64,000 nt of DNA from the NCBI GenBank assembly GCA_964034945.1, contig OZ035962.1, positions 79,815,942 through 79,879,941 of the forward strand, in the 5' to 3' direction. The notes below the pieces were generated by a model. That model had not been told where the DNA came from, ran no database searches, and saw only the letters and a list, made by a program, of their open reading frames with translations. Position numbers and translations under genes: made by a program. The stretch is from Chrysopilus asiliformis (lineage: Eukaryota; Arthropoda; Insecta; Diptera; Rhagionidae). Below, in pieces: positions 1-12,591 of this stretch (position 1 is its first letter; each line of letters starts with the position of its first letter).

Positions 1-906
1 GGCAAAAACCTCCCTCAAAAAACCCTACGTGTGAAAAAAAATTATTTTATTCAATATTTCGCCGATGTTGTCGGAAAAAATTATTCAGATTTGAATTCTT
101 GCAAATTTTTTTTAGATAAACCTTTTTTTTTATTGTTTTTCCATTACTTGATTTGATAATTTTTCTACACATCTCAATTTTCGATTACACACTTTAAAAA
201 CATTTTTCTTCAGACAATGCAAATTTCGTTTTCAAGATGTTTTTACAGTTTTTGAATTCCCTTTGTTTGAGTTTTCACATTTGTTGTAATTTTGTAATCG
301 TTTTCTTTCTTTGATTTCATTGTAATATTTAGAGTTGTAGAAAATGGATAAAAAAAACTTTTCAACGCCATAAAACTGTCGTAAAATTGTTCAAATCGTA
401 ATTTTTTTAAATTGTTATTTACTGTTGTTAAACTTTTTAATTTGCGAAATTCGTTTATTACAAGACTCCACATACGGGCTTGTGATTTAAAATGTTTCTA
501 GCACGTTTCCAGGTACGTATTACAATCAAATGTGTGTGTTTTTTTATTTTAAATATTGTAATAACGTTGTGTGCAGAGAATTTTAGATACAGAAGGGGTT
601 TTATTAATTTCAATTCTAATTCTGTTTAAAGTGCTCAAACATGAAAATCTGTGGCTTTATTGGGACAAAAATTATTTTTTACGATGTAATTAGAGCGTAG
701 AACTATTGAGATTTCGCTTAGTAAAAAAACAAAAGAAAAAATGCATCGTTGTTTTAAGAAATGCACAGGAAAAAAGGTCTAAATAGGTCGGAGTGGTTGT
801 CGAATCAATTGTTATTAAGAGGAATCGCTAAAAGTAAAAAAAATCAATTTTTTTAGTTTGAAGAATATTAGGTTTTGGCTCAAAGAATTTTTTTATGGAT
901 GACTTA
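1..906. other. AT-rich DNA with no recognised gene
   Basis: Poly-T/poly-A-rich sequence. The short open frame on the minus strand at 243-473 has no recognisable product or splice context. I see no repeat structure. Confidence 0.5.
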
Positions 907-1191
907 GTCACCGTTCACATCTGCGAATTTTTCTTGAATTTCTTCGCATCAGAAGAAATGATTCATAATTTATTGCGCAAATATTGTTCATCTTTCGCAA
1001 AATAAATTCACTTAGCAAAAGTTATCAAAATTTAAATTTATTCCGGCGATTTTATATGAAAAAATTCGAATCGGGCGTCTTCCAAGAATAAATCTCTGAA
1101 TTTTGTGTCGTAGATGTAAACGGTTGTTCAATACGAATTTAGTGTTGAATTATAAAATTCGCGGAGTAAAATATCAGATGTAAACGGCGCC
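907..1191. mobile_element. Harbinger-type MITE with TTA target duplication
   Basis: Terminal inverted repeats are GTCACCGTTCACATCTG at the left and CAGATGTAAACGGCGCC at the right, flanked by TTA (904-906 and 1192-1194). The 285-bp length, absence of coding sequence and 3-bp TTA duplication suggest a PIF/Harbinger-type MITE. Confidence 0.6.
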
Positions 1192-1194
1192 TTA

Positions 1195-2149
1195 GGTAAA
1201 TATTATGAAATGATAAGTGGCATTCGAATTTGGCCGCATGGAAATTGAATGAATCAACGAGTCCGAATGACAAGTCTGTGTAGACGCTTGACCATTCGAT
1301 TTCGATGCGGCCGTACAGCCAAAATAATAGCTGACACATAAAAAGTTGCATCTTCCATGAAAAATGACGTGCAGTGACTTGATTCTTTATTTTTTAGTTA
1401 TATTTTCTCTTTTTACACAGGTAGGCAAGTCAATGGGCCTCATTAAATTTATTTATTGCGTTTTTGGATGACAAATCCATGCGACCTAGATGGAATATGT
1501 GTAAACGATTGGAATATGCCTATTCGATTTCGATTCGATTTTTATTCATTCAACCCTAAAACATTATTGAAGAATAATTTAAATGTATACAAATTTCTTT
1601 TTGTTTCGTTTCAATGGTACGTCGATAACGCATAGCAGGATTTAAGCACAAGAAATGCCTTGTCCTATTAATTAAAAACGGTCAGGTACATCTTGTGTTT
1701 CTGACCTTTAATGCAAAGCATCATTTTAATAAATATTTTTTCCAGTTGAATACATTTATTATGAAATACTTTCAAATGCAAGTATTTTGAAAAATTAACG
1801 TCCAAAATTTTTGTGCAGAAAGAGTTCCTCAAAACGATATTTCATATAGTTTTGCGTAATATTTTAACAGAATTAGTTTCCGCGTTATAGAAACATTTCT
1901 AAACTCAAAATGTAAGTTTTTCATCATCTCTACAGTTTGTGGTTTGTTCAGTTATGCAAGTAATTATTTTTTCAATTTAATGAAATTTTTTTATATATAG
2001 TTTGTTCCGTTTCAGCCATCTTTGTTAATATTGTCTCGGATTGACTTGACACAAAGGTTATAAGGCGATCAAGCCATGGAAAGGCTTGGATTTTTCGGTT
2101 TATGAAATGTTGGTTTTTGAACAAGTATGAAGCAATAATAGATGAGAAA
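1195..2149. other. No recognised gene or repeat
   Basis: AT-rich sequence. The open frame at 1972-2169 (minus) has no homology signature that I recognise and runs into the hAT MITE. Confidence 0.45.
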
Positions 2150-2157
2150 GTAACAAC

Positions 2158-2628
2158 TAGGGATGTCAAAAAAGAACCGGTTAAACCGGTTACCCGGTGT
2201 TTTTGCTTCGGTTAACCGGTTTTTTTCGGTGTTTTTTTTTGCACAGTTATACCCGGTGTTTTTTTTAAAGCCAAAAACCGTTTAAAAAAACCGTTCATTC
2301 TTTTTTGTATGGAAAAATAATTTTAAACCAATTTTTGTGCAACTGATTTGTTAGAAACACTTCTTTTTAGCCACTCTAGACCAAATACAATATTATATTG
2401 TGCCATTTATGGTCTCTTAATGGATTATATGGCATTTCTTGTCTTTTGTTTGTATTATAGTGTATTTGTTGTGTCTAAGACCTAACCTACCCAATTTGAA
2501 CAAAACGGTTTTTCGGTGTTTTAATAACCGGTTTTTTGGACCCGGTTCAAACCGAAGTCTTAAAAACCGGTTTAACCGAAAACCGGTTTAACCGAAAACC
2601 GGTTTTTCTCAAAATTTTGACATCCCTA
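2158..2628. mobile_element. hAT-type MITE with 8-bp target duplication
   Basis: TAGGGATGTCAAAA at the left and TTTTGACATCCCTA at the right are inverted repeats flanked by a perfect 8-bp direct repeat GTAACAAC (2150-2157 and 2629-2636). An 8-bp duplication is diagnostic of hAT insertion. The 471-bp interior repeats AACCGGTTT-like motifs on both sides, giving many small palindromes. No transposase is present. Confidence 0.85.
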
Positions 2629-2655
2629 GTAACAACCCTATTGCGAATGTTATGT

Positions 2656-2782
2656 CGTTTTCGACAAGAGTCGTTTTACGTGTTGTTGTTAGTGTTTTCC
2701 TACCAACAACGACACGTAAAACGACTTTTGTCGAACACGACTCCCAACAACAACACGTAAAACGACTCTTGTCGAAAACGAT
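2656..2782. repeat. Palindromic repeat array
   Basis: CGACAAGAGTCGTTTTACGT on the left is mirrored by ACGTAAAACGACTCTTGTCG on the right. A third, partial copy lies between them near 2708-2745. It can form alternative hairpins and no gene is present. Confidence 0.6.
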
Positions 2783-4898
2783 CGTAATACGGGTGTAAAT
2801 TTAACTCTTTCGACCCAGCTGGTACAAATATGCACCGTTAAAATTTAAAGATCTCTAAAAATCAAAAATATTAATTTATTTGGTACTATGTTATACCACT
2901 TCATTTCTATATGCCTTAGTAAATTTTAACGGTACATGTTGAAATTTTTTTGTTGTTGTACCATCATCACCTATGGTACGATGTTATATCACCACCACCT
3001 TAGGTCACCTCCCTTTGGATCAACACTTTTACAACAGACATTTTCTCTACGGTACTGGTGAAACATTCCACTTATACAATAGGCGTTTTTCATTAAGTGC
3101 CGGTAAGTATATTCCCAATGGAGCAGCATTTGAAGTGTCGCACGCAGATTATATCCTCAAACACAACTTTATGTGGTCTTCTCAGCTTCTTTGGATTTTA
3201 TTTCCTGCTCAATTAATTGAAAAGTTCCGCATTATTTAAATTTTGCTGATATTTACATCACAATTAATTAAATTCATAGCCATAGAAAATGCTGTATAGA
3301 AATTTAGTATTCATGTTTTCCCCTATAACCACAAAAAAAAACTATGACCAGATATTTGAAAAATTTCCCCATTCGGGTATCGATACTAACCTAAGTGAGG
3401 AAAGTCGTATTATTCGGCATATTTCCAAGCCTGATTAAACAAAAGGAACTCAAAAATTCCACAGATACAACTTAAAAAGTTTGCACCTTCAAGTCACGCA
3501 CGATTAAACACATAACTCAGAAAAGGATAATATTTTCATAATTTTTAATCTCTTTCACGCACTAAAATTGTTAATATGATCATTTCTATATAAACTGTGT
3601 ATAACGAAAAAGGGTTTGTGTAAATGATCTCGTCGAAAGTGTATTGTGAAAGTTCTAACTCCGTGCGTGTAAAAGAATTCGTGTATTGAACGACCAAAAA
3701 CTTTCAAAACGAAATAAATATAAAATTCCAAAGAAAAAACGTTTCTTTTTGAGTTCGAGTTCACTTGCAGTATTTCGATCTCAATTAATTAAATGCCATT
3801 TTAAAATTGTTAGTTTTTTTTCTGGTAAATGTTTTTTTAAGTTATCATTAAATTTTTTCCACAAGATTATATCATGGATATTCCGTTTGATATCATTGTA
3901 GATTTTTTTCTGTTTTTATTTGTTTTTTTTCAATCATTTTTTCCATTTCAATATTTCTTTTTCGTTTGTTACTTGTGTTATACAAAAGTCTAGAGTACAC
4001 AAAAAATATAATATATTGTATGTATGTATATATATATAATTTATGTATAATCATCATGTTAATATATATGTATATAATTTTTTTTGTTAAGTGCATAATA
4101 TTTCTTTCTCATTTCAATATATTTATATATATATAGATATATATATATTTTATAGCATAGGTATTTTATTCATAATAATAATATTTATTATTAATTTAAT
4201 TTTTTTCTTTTTGTTTTTATTTTAAAAATGAATTTAGTTTTATTTACTTTATTTTGCATGTTTTTTGTTTGTATTTTTAATTTTACTTATTTTTTTGTAA
4301 TTTTTTTTTCTGGGAATTATTTTTTTTTCTAAATATATATTTTTATAAATATTTTTATATCATACATATTTCTTAGTTTTTCTAAAAGTTTTTTTTATCC
4401 CTATATATATATTTTTTTATACTTTTTTTTATTATAAAATAAATTTTAATGTAATTTTACTTTCATTATTTGAATTTTTCTTTTCAAGTATGTATAGTCA
4501 TAATTGTTTGTTTCATTTGTATTATTTTTATGTAATACACATAAATAAATATAAAATTTATTTTTTTCTCCTGCGCTTAGGCAGCCCTTTGCAATTTTAT
4601 TCAAATGTTATATTTTTTTTCAGGATATACAGTTAATATTTTATAATTTTTCTGTTTTTTAGTATTATCTATAGTTGATGGATGCTGTTTTCGATATTTT
4701 GTAACAGAAATTTCTTTTTTCACATGCCAAAAAGTGCTTTAATAATGAGAAACGTAAATCCAATTGTTTTTATTGATAATTTAATGATAGAGGAATTCTT
4801 TTTAAAAGATATTACATTTGATTAGTTTAAGTTAAATTGAAACACAATCAAAACGAAAAGCAGAAACGTATCAAATAGTAATCATTGGTCTTCTAAAA
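2783..4898. other. AT-rich intergenic DNA
   Basis: 2795-2960 has a short inverted pair (GCACCGTTAAAATTT / AAATTTTAACGGTAC) next to TTAACTCTTTCGACCC and could be a decayed piggyBac-like MITE. 3900-4560 is low-complexity T-rich and TA-rich sequence. Open frames here show no product. Confidence 0.4.
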
Positions 4899-5131
4899 CC
4901 AGGGCACCAATCATGTATTCCGATGCGTCTCTGTCTTTCGACTTCGACGCAGCTTTTAACTCTTGACTTCGCCATATCTGCAGCTTGAAATTTCGCGGAA
5001 TCGTCACTATGAATCGAAACGTGATTCTGACTGTCACTCCAGCGAATTTGAAGATGCTGCGAAGTCAAGAGTCAAAAGCTGCGTCGAAGTCGAAAGACAG
5101 AGACGCGTCGGAATACATGATTGCTGCCCAG
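4899..5131. mobile_element. Fold-back MITE, copy 1 of 3
   Basis: A near-palindrome of about 233 bp. The arms carry CGACTTCGACGCAGCTTTTA and TCAAGAGTCAAAAGCTGCGT and are separated by a loop containing CACTATGAATCGAAACGTG. The ends are CCAGGGCACCAATCATG and CATGATTGCTGCCCAG. Further copies lie at 7177 and 8890. Confidence 0.75.
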
Positions 5132-5373
5132 TTTTGTGTTAACAAAAACTAAGGGTAAGAGGTTGGTGATTTGTTACAGCGTTGCGATGTCGCATTGTGC
5201 AATTTTTAACATCCCAAAAAAATGTTGAAGCTTCTAAACTTAAAAAAACACGCAGTTGAACGACGCATGCATTGATTTTGTCTTTTATTACCCATAGATC
5301 ACATACGTTTATTTTAAAAATCCGTCTCGATTTTTCTCATATCAGCTTTAATCCTTTGTGGGAAGACTACCAC

Positions 5374-5510
5374 CAGGCCCGTAGCCAGGATTTCGTTTCG
5401 AAGGGGGGGTCTTGGTTATAGAACTCTCAGAACCAAATTTTTTTTTGGGTGAAGGATCAAAATTTCGGAGGGGGTTCAGCCCACAAGTTCACCCCCTGGC
5501 AACGGGCCTG
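5374..5510. mobile_element. Short MITE with CAGGCCCGT termini
   Basis: CAGGCCCGTAGCCAGG at the left and CCTGGCAACGGGCCTG at the right are inverted repeats with one mismatch, bounding 137 bp of G-rich non-coding sequence. No clear target duplication was found. Confidence 0.6.
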
Positions 5511-5735
5511 CTTTCGTCTCATTTTAACTTTCGTAACTTATTTTACGGATGCGATGTACGAATTTTATTTTGCTTTATTCATAGTTGAAACTTGCTAGTG
5601 TAACATTTTTATTTAAATTCGGCATACTGCCTGTTTCTCGAATTTTATGATAATCAATTTGTATTGATTATTGAATTTCTTTGACTGGATAAGTCGGATA
5701 CAGCAGACTACTACGAGTTGGTGGCGCCCAGGGCA

Positions 5736-5908
5736 GGAGTGGTATTCCGTTACTTGTTTTAAGCGTTTGTTTCGAGTTAGAAGGAAAAGTAGTATTCGCG
5801 ATCTCTGTTTCGCCCTGTCATTTATCTTGATCGGAACAAAGACAGCGAATATTACTTTTTCTTCTAACTCGAAACAAACGCTTGAAACAAGTTACGGAAT
5901 ACCACTCC
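5736..5908. mobile_element. Palindromic MITE (173 bp)
   Basis: Arms GGAGTGGTATTCCGTTACTT and AAGTTACGGAATACCACTCC bound a near-perfect hairpin that continues inward (CGTTTGTTTCGAGTTAGAAG and its complement) to a loop at about 5801-5848. The open frames in this region are artefacts of the palindrome. Confidence 0.75.
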
Positions 5909-7176
5909 AGATATTTAATTTTTCACATTTTTCCAATTTTATCATGCATATTTTTGTGGTTCGCCACAATATATTTATGTACACTTTTCGGTCATGGGCC
6001 AAAATTTCAGGCCACGGGTTTGGGTCCGCTTCTTCTTCCTTCCTTTTTACCATGCAATAATCGAATAAAAAAGTTGTTGTCCCCAAAGGGTTTTGCACTG
6101 AAAATTTTAAGGCATTTCTTATTCTTTCCCAGAAAACTTTGGTATAATTTTCGGTTGTGGAGCCGAAGCGGATGTTCTTCACATCTCGTCTTCCTATGTT
6201 CGAAGTTTATAAAATGGCGGATGTCTGCTTTTTTTTATATGGCGGTTTTAATAGATATTTATTTATGTTTCGATTGTTAAAAAATCAGTAAAAAATAATT
6301 CAAAAAGCTTATGCAGAGGAAAATTTCCAATAAATATGAAAATTAATATAACTCTAAACAGCATAACAAACATTCAGAATCGAGCAATAAAAAATTTCTT
6401 TTATTTTTCTCAATTCTCATGCTAAAAGTACCTTAAATTTCCCCGAGGTTAAAGTTCTTGCCACCGCTAAAATTCTGCACACTCCTGTATTTAAAAAAAA
6501 AAAGAATTGAAGAAACTTGCAAAGAGCTGGTTTCCAGCAAGTATTAATATTGTAGACGAAACTTTTTGTATTTTTTTGTTCATATTTAATGAATTTTTTT
6601 TCAATTTTTTTTGTGATTTTTTTAAAATGTTTTTTTTCTTTTTTTTAAAATTTATTTATGTTTTGTTTCTAACTTCTTAGTATTTCATAGATTTAATATA
6701 TTTTTATATCAAATGTTTCTCATTTCTAAATATTATTTTATGTATAATCTTGTATGATTTCATATTTTTTTCTTAATAAATTTCAGACAGAATCTTCTAT
6801 CAGTTCCAATGTTTTTTTTTTCCTCAAAATTTCATTATTATTTTATCCAAATTTTTCTAAATACTCAGGTTTAATTATTTTAAAATTGTTTAATAAATTT
6901 TCTCGAATTGATTTATTAATCGTTTGATTAATTCTATTAAATATTTTTTGTTGTAGAAGGATTGAAGGTAATTTAGCTGATAAAAATAGGAAATGCAATT
7001 GGCAGAAATGTAAACGATAAGTGATTGTTTTATGCTTACAATTATAGGCTGTACTATTATAGAGTTATGAAAAATATTTAATTATTTACTGGGTAAAAAG
7101 TACAATTTTTTGAAAAATTTAACTAAAGTGAGTTGAACTCAAAAGCTAAATTTTTTTTGCGTAAATTCTGAGAGAT
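5909..7176. other. No recognised gene
   Basis: Overlapping ORFs at 5882-6280 on both strands have no recognisable domain and partly reflect the adjacent palindrome. 6490-6960 is T-rich low-complexity sequence. Confidence 0.4.
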
Positions 7177-7410
7177 GGCTGGAATCGTGTATCTCGACGC
7201 GTCTCTGTCTTGCGACTTCGACGCAACTTTTGACTCTTGACTTCGCCATATCAGCAGCTTTCCAATTTCATTGAATGACAGTTCACAATCACGTTTCGAT
7301 TCATAGTGACGAATCCGCGAAATTTCAAGCTGCAGATATGGCGAAGTCAAGAGTCAAAAGTTGCGTCGAAGTCGAAAGACAAAGACGCGTCGAGATATAG
7401 GATTCCAGCC
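7177..7410. mobile_element. Fold-back MITE, copy 2 of 3
   Basis: Same family as 4899-5131. The ends are GGCTGGAATCGTGTATC and GATATAGGATTCCAGCC, with both arms containing the GACTTCGACGCA / TGCGTCGAAGTC motif. Confidence 0.75.
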
Positions 7411-8889
7411 TTGAATTTAAAATTGATTTTTTTACAATTTTCATTTGCGCAGGCAAATTTAATCGAATTTAATGGAAAATAATAGAAATTTTCTATAAAT
7501 GATTTGTTTTTCTTTTTTATGCAGTGGAAACCGTTTTTGACGATCCCAAAAGATCGAAAGATTTCATCATTTTTTCGGGTACACGCTTTTAAAAGAATTT
7601 TACTGAAAACTTTATAAAGTATTGGGTTTTTTTTATCAAATTTACTTGGTACTATGTATAAATGATTTGTTTACGCATTCCCTAAAAAAATTCATTTACG
7701 CATGATAAAAAAAGTTTAAATCACTGGTAATTTTTAAATAGGCCTTGGAGCTTGCACTGCGGTTATTATTATTAAACATTATTCGAAATTCGCTTAATAT
7801 AGTGTAAAAAATGTATCTAGAGAGATAGGAAATGAAAAATTTTCGGCCTGATAAAGAAAACACCCGATTTGTAACATATTGTTCCTTCATCATGACAGCT
7901 ATGGCATACCAAATGCGTTGTGTCGTCACATTACGTGATTTTTAAATACAGCGAAACAAATTTAGACGTTTTGCCTTCTACAAAGTTTTTCTTGGCACAA
8001 TCTTTATTCGTTCTAATTTTTATTTATTTGTTTGTGCAAAAAATAACCTTTTATAGAAGGAACAATGTCCAAATTTGTTTGGACATCCTTAACAATCGTG
8101 CAATGCTATTTTTCAATGGTAAATTTTAGCAATGGTAAATTTAGCAATTGTAGATTCCGCAATGGTAAATTTTCATATTCGCACGAAATTTCCATATAAT
8201 TACATGTGTACATTTAAAACACCCGCTCGCAGTTTTTGACTCTTCTTAAACAACACATATTCCAACATTTCAGCTTAATCGGTTCAGTGTTTTTCGACCA
8301 AAGGTATATAATATGTTATAAAAATGTATTTTATATTTTATGTAATATATATAAATGTGGCTTTTTGTGTTTACTAATGCTTTTTTCTTGTATTTACACA
8401 GAAACTACCGGTTCCGATCACGTCTGAGTAGGCCGAGTGTGTGGAACGGCATCACTAATGAGTTAATACCAGGTTAGTAATTTCAATCACAGACCAATTG
8501 AGTTTCTTTTGAGTTGCTTCGTATGCACAGGGGCTTAGATTCTGTACTTGATTTTTGATTCCTGCGATTGCTTGGAAACAGAAGTGGAAAATGTTAATCA
8601 AAATGCATATCCGCAAATTAGGTCGCTTTCAAAAGCTCTAATTTGAAAACTACTCAACCGATTGTGTTGACATTTTGAATAATTTCTTCTAAAAAAAGTC
8701 AGAGCGAAGATCTTTGTCACAAACAAGTGTTTTCTTGCTAGGCAAGACAATTTTGCATTTCCACCCAGAGGTTACAATTGTTCAAAACGTTTCTGGAGAA
8801 TGCCAGTTGTGTAAAATAACATTTTTTTACAGTCTTTCACTGGTATTTCTTAAAAAAATGGTAATCGAAAGGTAGAGATTTATTCATAT
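7411..8889. other. No recognised gene
   Basis: AT-rich. ORFs at 7696-7929 (minus), 7920-8129 and 8236-8427 lack domain signatures. A short direct repeat (CAATGGTAAATTT) recurs near 8113-8175. Confidence 0.4.
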
Positions 8890-9128
8890 CCTGGGCTGGA
8901 ATCATGTATCTCGACGCGTCTCTGTCTATCGACTTCGACGCAGCTTTTGACTCTTGACTTCGCCATATCAGCAGCTTCAAATTTCCTGGAGTGACAGTCA
9001 GAATCACGTTTCGATTCATAGTGACGAATCCGCGAAATTTCAAGCTGCAGATATGGCGAAGTCAAGAGTTAAAAGCTGCGTCGAAGTCGAAGGACAGAGA
9101 CGCGTCGAGATACATGATTAGTGCCCTG
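8890..9128. mobile_element. Fold-back MITE, copy 3 of 3
   Basis: Same family as 4899 and 7177. The ends are CTGGGCTGGAATCATG and CATGATTAGTGCCCTGG. All three copies lie within 4.3 kb and their arms are highly similar. Confidence 0.75.
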
Positions 9129-9915
9129 GTCGAGTCCTAGAAATAGACAATATTGTGTAAAATTTAGGCTACATCCAAGTTTAAAAAGATTCAAATTTCG
9201 TTAATCTCATGGGTTTTTCAGAATTTTTTTCATAAATATTTTTGTTGACATCATAAACAATTTTTTCAAGCACAGTACTTTTAGCTTTTCCAACTCAATG
9301 ATTAATTAATTTATTCATAAAAATTACAATTAGTTTTTGTTTATTTCGCATTTTTCTGCCATTATAGCAATTTATGTTAAGCTTGAAGAACTAATATTTT
9401 TTGCCGCATGTACAATTTGACTCATAATTAAATTCAAAAATCATTTCTAACTTTCAAAAATCATTTCTAACTTTCAAAAACAAAACCTATTACGTAAATT
9501 CAATTCAACTCAAAACAAATTATATTAATTACCAGTTCAGGGAAAAGAAAACTAAAATATAAACATGGGAAAATAGTGAATGAATTACTTCTAACAACAG
9601 GTCGATTGCATTCCTTCTACGATTTTTTTTGTGTTTTGCTCTTTTTCGAAAAAAAAAATAATCACAATATTTTATATTAAATATTCTTAATTTTTTGTTG
9701 TTTTTAAAATCTAAATAAATTGTATGCTTAATTTCAATCTACACTTTCTTGTGTTACAATTATTTTTTTGTGTTTTTTTAAAATTTTTTTTTCTTGATTA
9801 CAATTCTACGTTTTTTTTAATATTTATAAATAAGTTTTATTCTCAGTTATTTTTTTTTTAAATTTTCTGTTATTTTCTTTACTAAATTAACTCAGTTGAT
9901 GAACTATAATATGAT
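9129..9915. other. HELZ 3' flank
   Basis: AT-rich sequence downstream of the HELZ stop, probably including its 3' UTR. It holds a two-copy direct repeat of CAAAAATCATTTCTAACTTT at about 9436-9475 and no other feature. Confidence 0.5.
9836..9841 (-). terminator. Candidate HELZ polyadenylation signal (AATAAA)
   Basis: AATAAA on the minus strand lies about 75 nt after the HELZ stop codon. A second AATAAA overlaps the stop itself (9915-9920), and another lies at 9310-9315. Which one is used cannot be decided here. Confidence 0.4.
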
Positions 9916-12591
9916 TTATTGAAAATAATTATAGTACCCGTTGGATCTCTGCCCGAGTTCGCGAATAGCAGCGAACGGATCTTTCTCATCAAACGCACTA
10001 TTATTATTCATATGGCCGTGATGGCCATGAAGGTGATGTTGCTGCTGTTGGGAGGTTGGTGGCTGTTGCGGAGCGCTACCTTGGCTCAGGACCGATGCGT
10101 AGGTTGTATTGTTGGCACTGCTCGTGTTCGCCTGATGTTGCTGTTGCTGCTGCGCGAGATGATGCGATTGGGAGAGATGCGGCTGCTGCTGCTGTTGTTG
10201 TTGCTGCTGCTGCTGGGAGCCAATCGAGCGAGGTTTCGACAGCATATCCATCGGGTCATTGTTTTGACTCATTTGGTAGTTGTAGAAGAGTTTCTGTATT
10301 GAATTCACATTCGCATAGGGATTCATTTCGCTTGTCGAGAACAACGAATCCATAAATGATGCTGGATTGCCAGCCTGATGGCTGCTATTCTCGAGAATAT
10401 GGTCGGGTGTTGAAGAGGCAATTGATTGGGCATTTGAAGAGGATGATGGAGTTGTGCTGTGATATCCACTTGTACTTCCATTGCCCATCACTTGGCGACG
10501 GTAAAGAGGGACAGATTCAACGCGCGACGACAATGCCAGATCATTTGCGCTGTTAAGAGACAAATTACTCGAATGATATTGACTTTGCAAATGCTGACCA
10601 GATCCTAGCTGAGGATCCTTGGACGATAAACTTCCACTGCTGCTGCTGTTCGACGCACTGCTAACCATGCCAAGCAAATCACGTAAAATCGGTTGGCTCA
10701 TTTCATTGCCATTCATAAGAGAGTTAAAGACCATATCGATCTGTTGATTGAAGTTGATGTTTGTGTCGGATGAGGATGAACTTAGGGAATTGTTTATAGT
10801 GGACGGCCCGTTTCCAATCAAGCTCGCTCGGAGGCTCTGCATGGTCTGCTGGTGTTGCTGCTGCTGCTGTTGTTGTTGCTGTTGTTGTTGCTGCTGCTGC
10901 GATGGTTGAGCTTGCTGAATCCCCTTTCCTAGCAATGCTGATGCCTGTTGACCCATTGCGAGGGAATTGCTGGTCGCCGCTTGCGCAGACACCATAACTT
11001 GACGTAAAATCTCAGTAAACTTATTGGCAGCGTCTTGGCCGTGCATTTCAAGCAGTCGCAAGTACCACTTGTACTGGAATTCCTTCGGCTCTAGTGCCAT
11101 CTCGTAGAAATTCATGTTGGGCGGCAGGAGGGCACTGTAATCCGGATAGTGCGACTGCTGTTGTTGACCAGTTAGCCCAGCGCCAGGTGTCTGAAGAGAA
11201 GCTTGCGAATGCAGTAAAGGTGGTGCAGTCGCCGCCATATTCAACGGGATGTTGTGTACATTGTTTAGGAATTGAATTTCCTTCTCCTTCTGCAGCGCAT
11301 TGTGCGGCGGTGGACCGATGTAGGAATGCTGCATGGTAGCTGGATTTTGAATGTGTCCCGGATTAGATCTCTGGATTGAGTTGAGCATATCATGAGGCCC
11401 GGCGGATGTGGCAGGACTCGCAGGACCATTGTGGAGTTGGTTTCGCAGATTGAGCTGATTTAGTACTACGTGATTCTGATTGTTGTAGTTGTTTGCATTT
11501 TGATACACAAACTTGCTCAAATAAGCGAGATCCTGGGGACTCCGCATTGGCTGGACCTGCTGTTGCGGCATTGTCGGTGCTTGGGGAGGTGCTGGTGGAC
11601 GTATATTCAAATTATTCATATTTAGGTTCATCTGTTGGGCCTGCTGTTGGTTTGTGGGACGAATATTCGGATTGAGGACTGATTTCGGGAGGACACCCCA
11701 CGGATTCGATTGGGGCGGTGGTCCCCAGAGACTCGCATTAGGATTCTGCGTCATTGGACCGGGCGTAGGCTGATTTCCCTGCGGTTGCTGGTGTGGACCG
11801 CCGTAATTCGGTCGCATCATCTGCGATTGCTGTTGTTGCTGTTGCTGGGCCCACATGAGACCGTACGGTGAGTACTGTTGCTGTTGATTGCCAGAAACTG
11901 GTGGTGGTCCGCCGAGATTATAGTTTTGATTCGGCGGTCCAATCGGACGAATTTGCATTGAGGCGGGATGGGCGGCGGATGGGGTTTGTGCTTGTTGCAT
12001 CATTTGCGGCCCAATTACCGATTGATTAAGCATTCCGTAGCCATGGCCACCGTACGGTTGAAGTTGTCCGCCCACCTGTTGTGCGTGTTGAACCGCCTGT
12101 TGGATAGATTGGGCTGCCATCGCTTGTTTTCGCAGGTAGGACTCCGGTTGTAGTGCACGCGGAATAAATTCGGGGGCCAGCGGATTTAATACGTAGCTGC
12201 GTTTTAATTCGACTCCATCTAGCTGGGATCGTAGATACGACCATGTGATGCCGAAAAGAGATTTATTTTGATTGCAAATGTCTATAAAACGTTCCCACAC
12301 CTTTCGGCAACGTCCAATCGAACATAATGCCACTGGATCTCCGACGACAGCCACCAAGCTCTGCGCACGAGTAATTGCCGTGTTGAGAAGCTTTGAATTG
12401 CTCAAAAACCCATAATCTGCATCATCATTCTGCGTTCCAGCGGCCGTGTTATTGTTTGGTGTGCATGTCCTTCGTGTACGTACCGTTGAAAGGAAAATAG
12501 CCCTAAATTGCTTACCTTGAACGTTTAGAACTCGCTCCACAGAAATGCCACCCATTCGCCGTTTCCTTAGCTCGGATCGAATACGAAACAC
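9916..12591 (-). CDS. HELZ: HELZ coding exon 5 (helicase motifs V-VI, PAM2, Q-rich tail)
   Basis: This exon encodes residues 1089-1979. The acceptor is TCCCTTTAG|GTGTTTCG; the first codon is GTG (valine, continuing from ...YADQ), not a start. Motif V is [16 protein letters not shown] and motif [23 protein letters not shown]2-like [10 protein letters not shown] follows. The remaining roughly 740 residues are low-complexity Q/N/S/P-rich, with CAG/CAA runs near 10180-10215, 10853-10905 and 11820-11850. The last block, TYASVLSQ ... [11 protein letters not shown] ... GYYNYFQ, keeps the conserved HELZ C-terminus, so the tail is intact. Plus-strand ORFs over the repeats are antisense shadows. Confidence 0.95.
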   Translation of the reverse strand: MFRIRSELRKRRMGGISVERVLNVQGKQFRAIFLSTVRTRRTCTPNNNTAAGTQNDDADYGFLSNSKLLNTAITRAQSLVAVVGDPVALCSIGRCRKVWERFIDICNQNKSLFGITWSYLRSQLDGVELKRSYVLNPLAPEFIPRALQPESYLRKQAMAAQSIQQAVQHAQQVGGQLQPYGGHGYGMLNQSVIGPQMMQQAQTPSAAHPASMQIRPIGPPNQNYNLGGPPPVSGNQQQQYSPYGLMWAQQQQQQQSQMMRPNYGGPHQQPQGNQPTPGPMTQNPNASLWGPPPQSNPWGVLPKSVLNPNIRPTNQQQAQQMNLNMNNLNIRPPAPPQAPTMPQQQVQPMRSPQDLAYLSKFVYQNANNYNNQNHVVLNQLNLRNQLHNGPASPATSAGPHDMLNSIQRSNPGHIQNPATMQHSYIGPPPHNALQKEKEIQFLNNVHNIPLNMAATAPPLLHSQASLQTPGAGLTGQQQQSHYPDYSALLPPNMNFYEMALEPKEFQYKWYLRLLEMHGQDAANKFTEILRQVMVSAQAATSNSLAMGQQASALLGKGIQQAQPSQQQQQQQQQQQQQQQHQQTMQSLRASLIGNGPSTINNSLSSSSSDTNINFNQQIDMVFNSLMNGNEMSQPILRDLLGMVSSASNSSSSGSLSSKDPQLGSGQHLQSQYHSSNLSLNSANDLALSSRVESVPLYRRQVMGNGSTSGYHSTTPSSSSNAQSIASSTPDHILENSSHQAGNPASFMDSLFSTSEMNPYANVNSIQKLFYNYQMSQNNDPMDMLSKPRSIGSQQQQQQQQQQQPHLSQSHHLAQQQQQHQANTSSANNTTYASVLSQGSAPQQPPTSQQQQHHLHGHHGHMNNNSAFDEKDPFAAIRELGQRSNGYYNYFQ

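Noticed and set aside
9919..10355. Plus-strand ORFs rich in L/A opposite the HELZ tail
   Set aside because: Antisense shadows of CAG/CAA glutamine codons in a well-supported exon.
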